DNA of 64,000 nt from Brevundimonas huaxiensis (GTDB taxonomy: Bacteria; Pseudomonadota; Alphaproteobacteria; Caulobacterales; Caulobacteraceae): assembly GCF_014218725.1 (NCBI RefSeq), contig NZ_JABBJE010000006.1, positions 62,001-126,000 on the forward strand, given 5' to 3'. Below, piece after piece: positions 9,148-18,805 of this stretch (positions are counted from its first letter, which is position 1; every line of letters starts with the position of its first letter). A program made the position numbers and the translations under genes. The notes under the pieces were generated by a model, which had not been told where the DNA came from, made no database searches, and saw only the letters and a list, made by a program, of their open reading frames with translations.

Positions 9148-9872
9148 CCGCCCCCAAGACGGCTCCCAAGACCGCAATGGTGCTCGCCGCCGGCCTGGGC
9201 ACCCGAATGCGCCCCCTGACCGACGACCGGCCCAAGGCCCTGGTCGAGGTGCAGGGCCGCGCCCTGATCGACCATGTGCTGGACCGGCTGGCCGAGGCCG
9301 GGGTCGAGAAGGCGGTGGTCAACGTCCACTGGTTCGCCGACCGGCTGGAAGGCCATCTGACCGCGCGCGGACGCCGGCCGCAGATCGTCATTTCCGACGA
9401 ACGCGCCGAACTGCTGGAGACCGGCGGCGGGCTGAAGAAGGCCCGCGCCCTGCTGGGCGACGATCCCGTCTTCGTCGCCAATATCGACAGCGTCTGGATC
9501 GATCACGGCGATGCGCTTGCCGACATCGTCCGCCTGTGGAATCCCGAGACAATGGACGCCGCCCTGCTGCTGGCCCGCCGCGAAGGCTCCATCGGCTTTG
9601 AGGGCGACGGCGATTTCTTCATGGCCGACGACGGGACGCTGACGTTCCGTGGCGACGCCCCCTCCGCGCCGTTCGCCTATATGGGCGTCCACATCACCCG
9701 GCCCGGCTATGCCGATCACGGCCCCGACGGGCCCTTCTCCCTCAGCCCCCTTTGGCGCAAGTCCGCCGCCGAGGGCCGTCTGTTCGGCTGCGTCCTGGAC
9801 GGCGACTGGATGCACGTCGGCGACCCGCAGGCGCGCGATGACGCCGAGGCGAAACTGGCGGGAGACGCGTGA
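9144..9872 (+). CDS. murU: N-acetylmuramate-1-phosphate uridylyltransferase MurU
   Basis: The product is 242 residues. The nucleotidyltransferase signature MVLAAGLGTRMRPLTDDRPK lies near residues 12-31, with the metal-binding NIDSVW further in. The length and lack of a left-handed beta-helix fit MurU rather than GlmU or RfbA. It makes UDP-MurNAc from MurNAc-1-phosphate and UTP, downstream of AmgK. The ATG at 9144 overlaps the amgK stop, and the stop (TGA, 9870-9872) overlaps the GTG of addB. Confidence 0.9.
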   Translation: MTAPKTAPKTAMVLAAGLGTRMRPLTDDRPKALVEVQGRALIDHVLDRLAEAGVEKAVVNVHWFADRLEGHLTARGRRPQIVISDERAELLETGGGLKKARALLGDDPVFVANIDSVWIDHGDALADIVRLWNPETMDAALLLARREGSIGFEGDGDFFMADDGTLTFRGDAPSAPFAYMGVHITRPGYADHGPDGPFSLSPLWRKSAAEGRLFGCVLDGDWMHVGDPQARDDAEAKLAGDA

Positions 9873-12800
9873 GCGCCTTCGATCCCTTCTTTGGCGACAC
9901 GCCGCGCTGGTACGCCATCCCTGCGCACCGGCCGTTCCTTGAGGACCTGTCCGCCGGGGTGCTGGCCTGGCTGGGCGATCTGCCGCCCGAAACCCTGTCG
10001 GACGCCACCATCCTGTTGCCCAACCGCAGGGCCGCGCGCGCGTTCACCGGCGCCCTGTCCAAGCTGTCGCAGGGTCGCCCCATCCTGCTGCCCCAGGTGC
10101 GGCCGCTGGGTGATCTGGAGGAAGACGAGCCGCCCTTCACGCCCGGAGCCCTGGGTCTGGACCTGCCGCCCGCCATCCCCGCCCTGACGCGCCGTTTCGA
10201 GATGGCGCGGATGATCGTCGAACAGTTCGATGCGTCCCTGAGCCCGATGCGCGCGCTGGATCTGGCCGATGCGCTGGGCGGCTTCCTCAATTCCTGTCAA
10301 CTGGAAGAGATTCAGAACCCCGAGCGGATCGCGACCCTGGTCGACGGCGAAATGGCCGAACACTGGGAACAGTCGGCCGAGTTCCTGGGTCTGGCGGTCG
10401 AGGCCTGGCCGAAGCGTCTGGCCGAGCTGGGTCTGGTCGATCCGGCCTGGCGCCGCGCGACCCTGCTGCGCCGCCTCGCTGAGTTGTGGGACCGCGAGCC
10501 GCCGCGCCAGCCCGTCATCGCCGCCGGTTCGACCGGCACGGTTCCCGCCGCCGGCGACGTGCTGAAGGCCGTGGCGCGGGCGCCGCTGGGCTGCGTCGTC
10601 CTGCCCGGCCTCGACCTGGATCTGGACGCCGGCGTCTGGGACCGGCTGGACGAACAACATCCGCAAAGCGCGATGAAGCGGCTGCTGGACCGCTGCGAGA
10701 TCGCGCGCGAGAGCGTCCGCCCCTGGTTCCGGCCCGCCGTCTCCCCGGCCGTCGAGGCGCGCGGACTGGCGCGCCAGCGGCTCGTCAACGAGGCCCTGCG
10801 CCCCGCCGAGGCCACCGATGACTGGCGCCGCGCCATCCGCGACATCCGCTCGGCGGCCGCCGCGCGCAGTGAGGCGCGCGACCCCATCGCCGAAGGGCTG
10901 CAGGGCCTGTCACTGCTGAGCGTGCGCGCCGAGGAAGAGGCCGCCGCCGCCATCGCCCTGATGATGCGCGAGACGCTGGAGACACCCGGCAAGACCTGCG
11001 CCCTGGTCACGCCGGATCAGGCCCTGGGTCGCCGCGTCGCCGCCCGGTTGGAACGCTGGGGCGTCATCTCAGATTCGTCCGCCGGCGCCCCCCTGTCGCG
11101 CCTGCCCGCCGGCGCCCTGGTCGATCTGTGTGCGCGCTGGATCGCCGATCCGGTCCAGCCGCATCTGCTGCTCGCTGTGGTCAAACATCCGCTGGTCCGG
11201 TTCGACCTGGGCGACGCCTCTCAAGCGGCAGCCGTCGCCGCGCTGGAAGAACACGCCCTGCGCGGCCCCCGCCCGCGCGACTTCGCCGCCATCCATCGCC
11301 GCCTGCTGGAGGCGGTTCAGCCCGACCGGCGCGGCAAGGCCCCGCCCGAGTGGAAACAGGCCCGGCTGTCGGCCGCGACCCGCCTGGTCGATCAGCTTCA
11401 GGCCGCCATCGAGACCGCGACTGCCGCCTTCACGCCCGGCGCGGATCTGAACGTCGCCGCCTCGGTCCTGACCCGGCTGATCGAAACCCTGGCCGGCCAG
11501 AACGCCTGGGCCGGTCCCGACGGCGAGGCCGCCGCCGCCCTGTTGTCCGGCCTGATCGAGGGCGGGGCGTCGCTCGGTCGTATCCGCCGCGCGGAACTGG
11601 CCGAACTGGTCACGTCCGTGGTTAAGGAAAACGTCGTGCGGACCGGCGGGGCGACCCATCCGTCGCTGCGCATTCTGGGGGCCATCGAGGCGCGCTTGGT
11701 CAGGGCGGACCGGATGATCCTGGCCGGGCTGGAGGAAGGCGTCTGGCCCCAGGCGGCGCCGACCGACCCCTTTCTGTCGCGCCCGATGCGAAAGGCGCTG
11801 GGTCTGCCGCCGCCCGAACGTCGCCTGGGCCAGACGGCGCAGGATTTCGTCCAGGCCGCATGCGCCGACGAGGTCATCCTGATCCACAGCGAGCGGCGCG
11901 GCGGCCAGCCCGCCGTCCGCTCGCGCTGGCTGTGGCGGCTGGAGATGCTGACGCGCGGGGCCGGCGTGGCCTTGCCGCGTCCCACGATCGTGCTGGACTG
12001 GGCCCGCGCCCTGGACGCGCCCCCGCCCGGCCCGCCCCGGTTCGCCAAACGACCGGAGCCGCGCCCGCCGGTGCATCGCCGTCCGCGCAGCCTGTATGTC
12101 ACCCGCATCGAACGCTGGGTGCGCGATCCCTACGCCATCTACGCCCTGTGGGTGCTGGGGCTGGAGGCGATGAAGCGGCCCGGCGCGTCCGCCGAAGCGC
12201 TGGCTCGCGGCAACGCCGTCCACGCCGCCATCGAACGGCTGACGCTGGACTGGCCGAACGCCCTGCCTGACGACTGCGAGGCCATCCTGCACGACCATCT
12301 GCTGCGCGAACTGGGCGCGCGCGGGTTCGAGGACGCGGCCATGGCGCGCGAGGCGCCGCTGGCCCGCAACTGCGCCCGCTGGCTGACCGAGTTCGAGCGT
12401 CGACGTCGGGCGCGCGGCGTCGACATCCTGGTGGAACAGCAGGGGACGATGACCTTCGACGCCCCGGCCGGCCCCTTCACCGTCAAGGCCTTCGCCGACC
12501 GCATCGAACTGGCATCGGACGGCGCGGCGGTCCTGGACTTCAAGACCGGGGCGGCGCCGTCCGCCAAACAGGTCAAGTCCGGCTTCGCGCCGCAGCTGAC
12601 CCTGACCGCCGCCATCCTGACCGACGGGGGGTTCAAGGACACCAACGGTCCGGTCACGCCCGACGAACTGACCTATGTCCGCGTGGTGGGGCGCAAGATG
12701 GCGGGCGAAGTCGTCACCCGCGCCTCGGGCCTCGAGGCCGCCGACCTGGCCCAGGCGGCGCTGGAAGGTCTGAAGCGCCGGGTCGCGCGTTTCGACGACG

Positions 12801-12919
12801 AGAACACGCCTTACGTTTCCTGGGCCGCGCCCCAGTTCATGGGCAATCAGGGCGGCAACTACGATCATCTGGCCCGCGTCTGGGAATGGTCGGTGATCGG
12901 CGACGGGGACGAAGAATGA
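9869..12919 (+). CDS. addB: double-strand break repair protein AddB
   Basis: The product is 1016 residues from a GTG that overlaps the murU stop. It matches the alphaproteobacterial AddB type: a helicase-like but inactive N-terminal part (with LLPNRRAARAFTGAL near residue 50) and a C-terminal RecB-like nuclease domain with VLDFKTGAAPSAKQV near residue 890. With AddA it forms the helicase-nuclease that resects DNA ends for RecA. Its last codons overlap the addA start by 4 nt, as expected for a 1:1 complex. Confidence 0.95.
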   Translation: MSAFDPFFGDTPRWYAIPAHRPFLEDLSAGVLAWLGDLPPETLSDATILLPNRRAARAFTGALSKLSQGRPILLPQVRPLGDLEEDEPPFTPGALGLDLPPAIPALTRRFEMARMIVEQFDASLSPMRALDLADALGGFLNSCQLEEIQNPERIATLVDGEMAEHWEQSAEFLGLAVEAWPKRLAELGLVDPAWRRATLLRRLAELWDREPPRQPVIAAGSTGTVPAAGDVLKAVARAPLGCVVLPGLDLDLDAGVWDRLDEQHPQSAMKRLLDRCEIARESVRPWFRPAVSPAVEARGLARQRLVNEALRPAEATDDWRRAIRDIRSAAAARSEARDPIAEGLQGLSLLSVRAEEEAAAAIALMMRETLETPGKTCALVTPDQALGRRVAARLERWGVISDSSAGAPLSRLPAGALVDLCARWIADPVQPHLLLAVVKHPLVRFDLGDASQAAAVAALEEHALRGPRPRDFAAIHRRLLEAVQPDRRGKAPPEWKQARLSAATRLVDQLQAAIETATAAFTPGADLNVAASVLTRLIETLAGQNAWAGPDGEAAAALLSGLIEGGASLGRIRRAELAELVTSVVKENVVRTGGATHPSLRILGAIEARLVRADRMILAGLEEGVWPQAAPTDPFLSRPMRKALGLPPPERRLGQTAQDFVQAACADEVILIHSERRGGQPAVRSRWLWRLEMLTRGAGVALPRPTIVLDWARALDAPPPGPPRFAKRPEPRPPVHRRPRSLYVTRIERWVRDPYAIYALWVLGLEAMKRPGASAEALARGNAVHAAIERLTLDWPNALPDDCEAILHDHLLRELGARGFEDAAMAREAPLARNCARWLTEFERRRRARGVDILVEQQGTMTFDAPAGPFTVKAFADRIELASDGAAVLDFKTGAAPSAKQVKSGFAPQLTLTAAILTDGGFKDTNGPVTPDELTYVRVVGRKMAGEVVTRASGLEAADLAQAALEGLKRRVARFDDENTPYVSWAAPQFMGNQGGNYDHLARVWEWSVIGDGDEE

Positions 12920-15900
12920 GCATCGCCCCCCAGATCGTCGCCGCCGACCCGCGCCTGACCGTCTTCGTCACCGCCAACGCCGGTTCGGGCAAGACCACCA
13001 CCCTGGTCAACCGGGTGGCGCGACTGCTGCTGGATCAGGTCGATCCCGGCGCCATCCTGTGCGTCACCTACACCAAGGCCGCCGCCGCCGAGATGCAGGC
13101 CCGGCTGTTCGACCAACTGGGCGGCTGGGCCGTGCTGGACGACGAAGAGCTGTCCAAAAAGGTCGCGAAACTGGACGACGGCGACCCAAAAACTCTCGAC
13201 GGCCAAGCCCTTTCCCGCGCGCGCAAGCTGTTCGCCCGCGCGCTGGAAACGCCCGGCGGACTGAAGATTCAGACCATCCACGCCTTCTGCGAAAAACTGC
13301 TGCGCCGGTTCCCGCTGGAGGCTGGGGTCTCGCCCCGCTTCACCGTGCTGGAAGACCAGGCCGCGACCGCGCTCAGCCATGCCGCGCGCGAAGATCTGGC
13401 CCGCGCCGCCGTCGCCGATCCGGACGGCCCCATCGGCCAGGCCTACAGCCATTTCGCCGTCGAGCTGGACTGGCCGCGGTTCCAGGCCCTGCTGTCGATG
13501 ATCGAGGCCAGACGCGCCGATCTGCTGGACTATATCGACCGGGCCGAGGCCGGGACTGCGCCCGATCCCTGGGCCCTAACCGGCGCCGAGCGTGACCGTA
13601 GCCCGGAGGATCTGGAGCGCGACTTCGTCGCCTTCATCGATCCCGGCGAGTGGAACCGCATGGCCGAGGCCATGGAAACCGGCTCGGCCAATGACAAGAA
13701 GATCGCCGACGCCATGAGCGTCGCCGCCCCGCCCTACGCCGGGTTCGCAGCCCTTGCCGGGGTCTTCTGCACCCAGGCGGGCGAACCGCGAAAGAGCATG
13801 GGCACAAAGTCGGGGCCGCAGGGGGCGGTCGGCTGGCTGCTGGACCTCCAGACCAAATTCCTCGCCACGCGCGAGGCCTTGCGCAAGGCCAAGGTCGCCG
13901 ACGATACGGTCAAGGTCCTGACCCTGGCCCGCGCCCACGCCGCCTTTTACGAAGCGGCCAAGGCCCAGCGCGGGGCGCTGGACTTCCCCGACCTAGTCGC
14001 GCGCGCCGCCGCCCTGCTGACCCAAAGCGGCGCCGCCGCCTGGGTGCTGTACAAGCTGGACGGCGGGGTCGATCATGTTCTGATCGACGAGGCCCAGGAT
14101 ACCGCCCCCGAACAATGGGCCATCGTGCGCGCCCTGACCGGCGAGTTCTACTCCGGCGAAAAGTCCGGCCGCACCGTCTTCGCCGTCGGCGACGAGAAAC
14201 AGTCGATCTATTCCTTCCAGGGCGCGCGACCCGAACGGCTGCGCCAGGAACGCGGCGCCTTCCTCGCTCTGGCCGAGGGCGCCGGCGAACCGTTCGCCGG
14301 GCCGGAACTGAACACCTCCTACCGTTCGACCGAAGAGGTGCTGGCCTTCGTCGACGCCGTCTTCGCCGACCCCGACCGCACTCGCGCCCTGACCGGCCCG
14401 CAGGGCGATATCGCTCGACACCTGCCCGCCCGCATCGGACAGCACGGCGCAATCGACCTGTGGCCCCTGTTCCTCGACGAGCCCGCGCCCGAAACCGACG
14501 CCTGGGACGATCCGGTCGATCAGGAAGGCGCCGGCAGCGCCAGGAAACGCCTGGCCCGCGACCTGGCCCGCGAGATCCGCCGCCAGGTCGAAAGCGGCGT
14601 CGCCGTCTTCGATCGCAGCACCCGCGACCTGCGCCCAGCCGGCTATGGCGACTACATCGTCCTGGTCCGCCGCCGCGACGCGACGTTCGAGGAGATCATC
14701 AGGGCGCTGAAGACCGAAGGGCTGCCCGTCGCCGGCGCGGACCGGCTGAAGCTGTCCAGCCATATCGTTTTCGACGACCTGATCTCGCTGGCACGTTTCG
14801 CCCTCTTCCCCGACGACGACCTGTCCCTGGCCGAGGTGCTGCGCAGCCCGCTGTGCGATGTGGACGAGGACGGCCTGTATGCGCTGGCCGGGCGCGAGAA
14901 CCGCAAGGCCGGCCAGCTGTGGCGCGACCTGCGCGACCGGGCGCACGAACGCCCTGAATGGGCCCGCGCCCGTGATGCGTTGCAGGCCGCCATCGACGCG
15001 CGCGACGGCGATCCCTTCGCCTTCTTCTCTCAGGCCCTGAACCGGGTGGACGATACGGGGCGGTCGGGCCGCGCCCGCATCCTGGCCCGGCTGGGGCGCG
15101 AGGCCGAAGAAGCCATAGACGAGACCCTGAACCAGGCTCTGGCCGCTGAAAATCGTGGCGCGATCGATCTGGAAACCTGTCTGGCGCAGCTGGAGGCCGC
15201 CGACGTCGAGGTGAAGCGCGAACTGGAGGGCGCCCGCGGCGAGGTCCGCGTCATGACCGTCCACGGCGCCAAGGGTCTGGAGGCGCCCATCGTCATCCTG
15301 CCCGACACCACCATGAAGGCGAAGGCGCAAGGTCCGTCCCTGATGCCTGCGGTCACGCCGGAGGGCGAAGGGGAGGCCTGGCTGATGGCGCCCGGCTCGG
15401 CGAAGGACGACTGCCCGGCCTCGGCCGACGCCCGCGCCGCGCGCCAGGCCCGCACCGACGACGAGACCCTGCGCCTGCTCTATGTCGCCCTGACCCGCGC
15501 GCGCGACCGCGTCATCGTCATGGGCCGCGCCTCCAGCCGGGGCGCCGAGGCCGGCAGCTGGTGGTCGATCCTTGAGGAAACCTTCGACCGCCTGGGCGAT
15601 CAGGTGCGCGAGGTCGAGAACGGCGTGCGTCGCTATGGCGTCGACCCCGAGCGTCGCCCGGTCGCCGCCGATGAAGTGCAGCCCGTCTCCGCCCTGCCCG
15701 CCTGGGCCGCCTCGCCGCCGCCGGCCGACGCCGCCGCCCGCTTCGCCTCGCCGTCGCGGATGGAGGGCCAGGTCCGCATACCCGCCCCCTCGCCCCTCGC
15801 CCGCAGCGCGGCCGGCGGCGCCGCGCTGGGCCGGTTCCGGCGCGGCGACCTGATCCACCGGCTGCTGGAACGCTTGCCCGAGATCGCGCCCGCCGACCGC

Positions 15901-16338
15901 CCCGACGCCGCCCGACGCCTGCTGGCCCGCGAGACCGATCTGGACGAGGCCCAGCGCGCCGAGATGATCGCCGCCGCCTTCTCCGTGCTGGACGACGCCC
16001 GCTTTGCCCCCGTCTTCGGTCCCGGCTCCCGCGCCGAAGTCGCCCTGACGGGGTCCGCGCCCGACCTGCCGCCCGGCGTCGCCATCAACGGCCGCATCGA
16101 TCGGCTGGTGGTCACGCCGGAACGGGTTCTGGTCGTCGATTACAAGACCAACCGCCCTGCGCCAGACGCCGTCGAGGCGGTCGATCCCGCCTATGTGCTG
16201 CAGGCCGCCGTCTATGTCGCCGTGCTGAAGCGCCTCTATCCCGATCGCCCGGTCGAGGCCGCCCTGGTCTGGACCGACGGGCCCAAGCTGATGCCCATTC
16301 CCGAAACCCTGCTGGCGGCGGCGCTCGCGGGCAGTTGA
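12916..16338 (+). CDS. addA: double-strand break repair helicase AddA
   Basis: The product is 1140 residues. I chose the ATG at 12916, inside the addB stop (GAATGA), over the longer upstream extension. UvrD/RecB-type helicase motifs are complete: Walker A ANAGSGKTTTLVNR, motif II DEAQDTAPEQW, motif III GDEKQSIYSFQGARP, motif IV LNTSYRSTEEV, motif V TVHGAKGLEAP and motif VI LLYVALTRARDRV. A C-terminal nuclease motif VLVVDYKTNRPAP completes the dual-nuclease AddAB arrangement. Role: resection of double-strand breaks. Confidence 0.97.
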   Translation: MSIAPQIVAADPRLTVFVTANAGSGKTTTLVNRVARLLLDQVDPGAILCVTYTKAAAAEMQARLFDQLGGWAVLDDEELSKKVAKLDDGDPKTLDGQALSRARKLFARALETPGGLKIQTIHAFCEKLLRRFPLEAGVSPRFTVLEDQAATALSHAAREDLARAAVADPDGPIGQAYSHFAVELDWPRFQALLSMIEARRADLLDYIDRAEAGTAPDPWALTGAERDRSPEDLERDFVAFIDPGEWNRMAEAMETGSANDKKIADAMSVAAPPYAGFAALAGVFCTQAGEPRKSMGTKSGPQGAVGWLLDLQTKFLATREALRKAKVADDTVKVLTLARAHAAFYEAAKAQRGALDFPDLVARAAALLTQSGAAAWVLYKLDGGVDHVLIDEAQDTAPEQWAIVRALTGEFYSGEKSGRTVFAVGDEKQSIYSFQGARPERLRQERGAFLALAEGAGEPFAGPELNTSYRSTEEVLAFVDAVFADPDRTRALTGPQGDIARHLPARIGQHGAIDLWPLFLDEPAPETDAWDDPVDQEGAGSARKRLARDLAREIRRQVESGVAVFDRSTRDLRPAGYGDYIVLVRRRDATFEEIIRALKTEGLPVAGADRLKLSSHIVFDDLISLARFALFPDDDLSLAEVLRSPLCDVDEDGLYALAGRENRKAGQLWRDLRDRAHERPEWARARDALQAAIDARDGDPFAFFSQALNRVDDTGRSGRARILARLGREAEEAIDETLNQALAAENRGAIDLETCLAQLEAADVEVKRELEGARGEVRVMTVHGAKGLEAPIVILPDTTMKAKAQGPSLMPAVTPEGEGEAWLMAPGSAKDDCPASADARAARQARTDDETLRLLYVALTRARDRVIVMGRASSRGAEAGSWWSILEETFDRLGDQVREVENGVRRYGVDPERRPVAADEVQPVSALPAWAASPPPADAAARFASPSRMEGQVRIPAPSPLARSAAGGAALGRFRRGDLIHRLLERLPEIAPADRPDAARRLLARETDLDEAQRAEMIAAAFSVLDDARFAPVFGPGSRAEVALTGSAPDLPPGVAINGRIDRLVVTPERVLVVDYKTNRPAPDAVEAVDPAYVLQAAVYVAVLKRLYPDRPVEAALVWTDGPKLMPIPETLLAAALAGS

Positions 16339-16454
16339 ATTGCCCGCGATTCGCTCCCACATCTGCGACCGAACCCGGACGCTCCGGCCAACATCAACCT
16401 GCGCTCAAGCAGCGAGGCGCCGCGCGCCGAGCGATAGCGCCCAAGGAGCCATTC

Positions 16455-16784
16455 ATGGCGACAGTGAAAGTCACCGACGAAAGCTTTGACGCCGACGTCC
16501 TGAAATCCTCGACCCCGGTCCTGGTCGATTTCTGGGCCGAATGGTGCGGCCCCTGCAAACAGATCGGCCCGGCGTTGGAACAGATCGCCGACGAACTGGG
16601 CGGTCAGGTCACCGTGGCCAAGATCAACATCGACGACAGCCCCATTACCCCGTCCAAGCTGGGCGTGAAGGGCATTCCGACCCTGATGCTGTTCAAGGAC
16701 GGCCAGATGGCTTCGATGAAGGTCGGCGCCATGCCCAAGGGCAAGATCGTCGAATGGCTGGCCGAGGCCGGCGTCAAGGCCTGA
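16455..16784 (+). CDS. trxA: thioredoxin
   Basis: The product is 109 residues with the active site WCGPC (Cys31, Cys34), the preceding FWAEW, and the cis-proline segment KGIPTLMLF. It is a cytoplasmic protein-disulfide reductant. The ATG at 16455 has AAGGAG about 9 nt upstream. The gene lies 116 nt after addA and ends with a strong terminator, so it probably has its own promoter in that gap. Confidence 0.97.
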   Translation: MATVKVTDESFDADVLKSSTPVLVDFWAEWCGPCKQIGPALEQIADELGGQVTVAKINIDDSPITPSKLGVKGIPTLMLFKDGQMASMKVGAMPKGKIVEWLAEAGVKA

Positions 16785-16809
16785 GCCTTTTCGACCCTGT
16801 CAGATCAAA

Positions 16810-16839
16810 CGCCCGCCGGTCCGACCGGCGGGCGTTTTT
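16810..16839 (+). terminator. Rho-independent terminator after trxA
   Basis: A perfect 11-bp stem (CGCCCGCCGGT, 16810-16820, with 16824-16834) and a 3-nt loop are followed by five T residues. It sits 25 nt after the trxA stop and 18 nt before the next small gene. Confidence 0.92.
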
Positions 16840-16856
16840 CATGCTAGGATGGCGCC

Positions 16857-17042
16857 ATGAGCGACGAAGACACCCCGAACCCGGCTGACGACATCCCCGG
16901 CGAGACCCCGGTCCAGAAGGCTCTGCGCCTGAAGACCGCCAAGCTGGATGCGCGCGCCAAGCTGCCGCGCGGCGGTCGCTTCCAGCGCGAACAGGCCGCC
17001 CGCATCGCCGCCGGCAAGTCCAAGCCCTGGATGACGCGCTAG
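16857..17042 (+). CDS. small conserved-looking basic protein, unknown function
   Basis: The product is 61 residues with an acidic head (MSDEDTPNPADD) and a strongly basic tail (KTAKLDARAKLPRGGRFQRE, ending KSKPWMTR). Codon use matches the neighbours (G/C at nearly all third positions), supporting a real gene. It follows the trxA terminator by only 18 nt, so its promoter would overlap the terminator or it depends on read-through. Its stop codon shares a CTAG palindrome with the stop of the convergent folC gene. No domain is recognised. Confidence 0.65.
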   Translation: MSDEDTPNPADDIPGETPVQKALRLKTAKLDARAKLPRGGRFQREQAARIAAGKSKPWMTR

Positions 17043-18325
17043 ATCGGCCAGGTCTCCTCGCTGGCGCCCAGGACCTCGCCGGCCAGATACAACGAGCCGC
17101 AGATGGCGACCCGGCCCGCTCCCAGGCGCAGCGCCAGGTCCAGCGCCTCGGAAACCGAACCCGCCGGGGTCGCCGCCAGCCCATGCCCGCGCGCCACGGC
17201 CGCCAGCGCCGTCGGCTCGGCTGCGGCCCCGTCGAAGCCGACGGTGAAGACGGTGGCGTGGCTGTCCTTCAGCGCGGCGAAGAACCCGCCCGCGTCCTTG
17301 TTTGACAGCATTCCGCAGATCAGCGCCAGGGGACGCGGCGCCCGCGCCTGACGCTCGGCCAGAAACGCCGCCAGCGCCCGCGCCGCATGGGGATTGTGCC
17401 CCCCGTCCAGCCATAGCTCCGCCTCCGCCGCCTTGGCCGCAGCGCCATAGGGGCCGCCCGAAATCCGTTGCAGCCGTGCGGGCCAGCGCACGCGTTTCAG
17501 CCCTTCGGCGATCGCGGCCTCGGGCAGGTCCAGTTCGACCGCCGCCGCCACGGCCAGGGCCGCATTGTCGATCTGGTGCGCGCCTGCCAGGGCCGGCGCC
17601 GGCAGGTCCATGAACAGTTCGGCCGTCTGGAACGCCAGACCGCCCCGCTCGGCCCAGGCGTCGAAGTCCACGCCCAGAACGGTCAGCCGCGCATGGACGT
17701 CCGTCGCCCGTCGTTCGATGGCGGCCATCGCTTCTTCCTTCTGGCGCGCGATCACGGCCGGCGCTCCAGCCTTCAGCACCCCTGCCTTTTCCGAGGCGAT
17801 GGCGGCCAGATCCGTGCCCAGGAACTCCGCATGGTCGTAATCGACCGGCGCGATGACGCTGAGCAGCGGCCGTTCGATGACGTTTGTGGCGTCCAGCACC
17901 CCGCCCAGACCCACTTCGATGATGGCCAGATCGGCGGGCGTCTCGGACATGGCCAGGAAGGCGGCGGCGGTGGTGCTTTCGAACACCGTGGCCTCGCTGT
18001 CCGTCTCGGCCATGACCGCCTCGATCCGGTCCAGGATCGCGTTCAGATGGTCGTCCTCGATCAGCGTTCCGGCCAGCCGGATCCGTTCATTAAACCGCAC
18101 CAGATGGGGCGAGGTGTAGGCGTGCACCTTCAACCCCGCCGCCTCGGCGATGGCGCGGATCAGCGCTACGGTCGATCCCTTGCCGTTGGTGCCCGCCACA
18201 TGGATCACCGGCGGCAGCTTGTGCTGCGGATCGCCAAGGGCCGCGCACAGCACGCGCATTCTTTCCAACGAAAGGTCGATCCGCTGGGGGTGGCGCGCGC
18301 GTAATCGTTCGGAGACGGGATCCAT
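17039..18325 (-). CDS. folC: bifunctional folylpolyglutamate/dihydrofolate synthase
   Basis: The product is 428 residues. It has the Mur-ligase P-loop HVAGTNGKGSTVALI near residue 45, DYDHAEFLG, and the C-terminal domain with LDGGHNPHAARAL. FolC adds glutamate to dihydropteroate and extends the polyglutamate tail of folates. In related genomes it often follows accD directly; here a plus-strand DoxX-like gene sits between them. The ends of folC and the 61-residue gene overlap by 4 nt, convergent. Confidence 0.95.
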   Translation of the reverse strand: MDPVSERLRARHPQRIDLSLERMRVLCAALGDPQHKLPPVIHVAGTNGKGSTVALIRAIAEAAGLKVHAYTSPHLVRFNERIRLAGTLIEDDHLNAILDRIEAVMAETDSEATVFESTTAAAFLAMSETPADLAIIEVGLGGVLDATNVIERPLLSVIAPVDYDHAEFLGTDLAAIASEKAGVLKAGAPAVIARQKEEAMAAIERRATDVHARLTVLGVDFDAWAERGGLAFQTAELFMDLPAPALAGAHQIDNAALAVAAAVELDLPEAAIAEGLKRVRWPARLQRISGGPYGAAAKAAEAELWLDGGHNPHAARALAAFLAERQARAPRPLALICGMLSNKDAGGFFAALKDSHATVFTVGFDGAAAEPTALAAVARGHGLAATPAGSVSEALDLALRLGAGRVAICGSLYLAGEVLGASEETWPI

Positions 18326-18361
18326 CCGCCTCCTTTACCTCCTGATTTCGAGAACCGCGAC

Positions 18362-18805
18362 ATGACTTCCAGGCCGCAGATCAGAACCGCGGCGCGCCTC
18401 GTCCTCGCGGCCGTCTTCCTGGGCGCCGGCGTGCTGCATCTGATGGTCCCCGGCCCTTTCGTGCGGATCACGCCGGCGTGGGTTCCGCAGCCGGCCCTGG
18501 TCGTGGCCCTGACAGGGATCGCCGAACTGCTGGGCGCGGCGGGTCTGATGATCCCGCGCCTGCGCGTCGCCGCAGGCTGGGCGCTGGCCGCCTACGCCGT
18601 CTGCGTCTATCCGGCCAACATCCAGCATGCCGTGAACTTTATGACGTCGGGCGCAGGGCTAGATTGGGCCTATCACGGCCCGCGCCTGCTGTTTCAGCCG
18701 GTCATCGTCTGGTGGTGCCTGTGGGCCTCGACCGCGATCGACTGGCCCTTCAGACGGTCTCAGGCGGCGGCGCGCGTGCCGCCCATCAGCATGGACAGGA
18801 TTTGA
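18362..18805 (+). CDS. DoxX-family membrane protein
   Basis: The product is 147 residues with four predicted membrane helices, around residues 12-28, 45-65, 70-88 and 105-125. GVLHLMVPGPFVRITPAWVP and GIAELLGAAGL are typical of small DoxX/DoxD-like proteins. The role is unclear; relatives are linked to redox or stress functions. It is divergent from folC with 36 nt between starts, and its last 46 nt overlap the 3' end of accD on the other strand, so it interrupts the usual accD-folC order. Confidence 0.8.
   Translation: MTSRPQIRTAARLVLAAVFLGAGVLHLMVPGPFVRITPAWVPQPALVVALTGIAELLGAAGLMIPRLRVAAGWALAAYAVCVYPANIQHAVNFMTSGAGLDWAYHGPRLLFQPVIVWWCLWASTAIDWPFRRSQAAARVPPISMDRI

Noticed and set aside
13993-16362. 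789-codon minus-strand open frame
   Set aside because: It is antisense to addA, whose helicase and nuclease motifs are complete.
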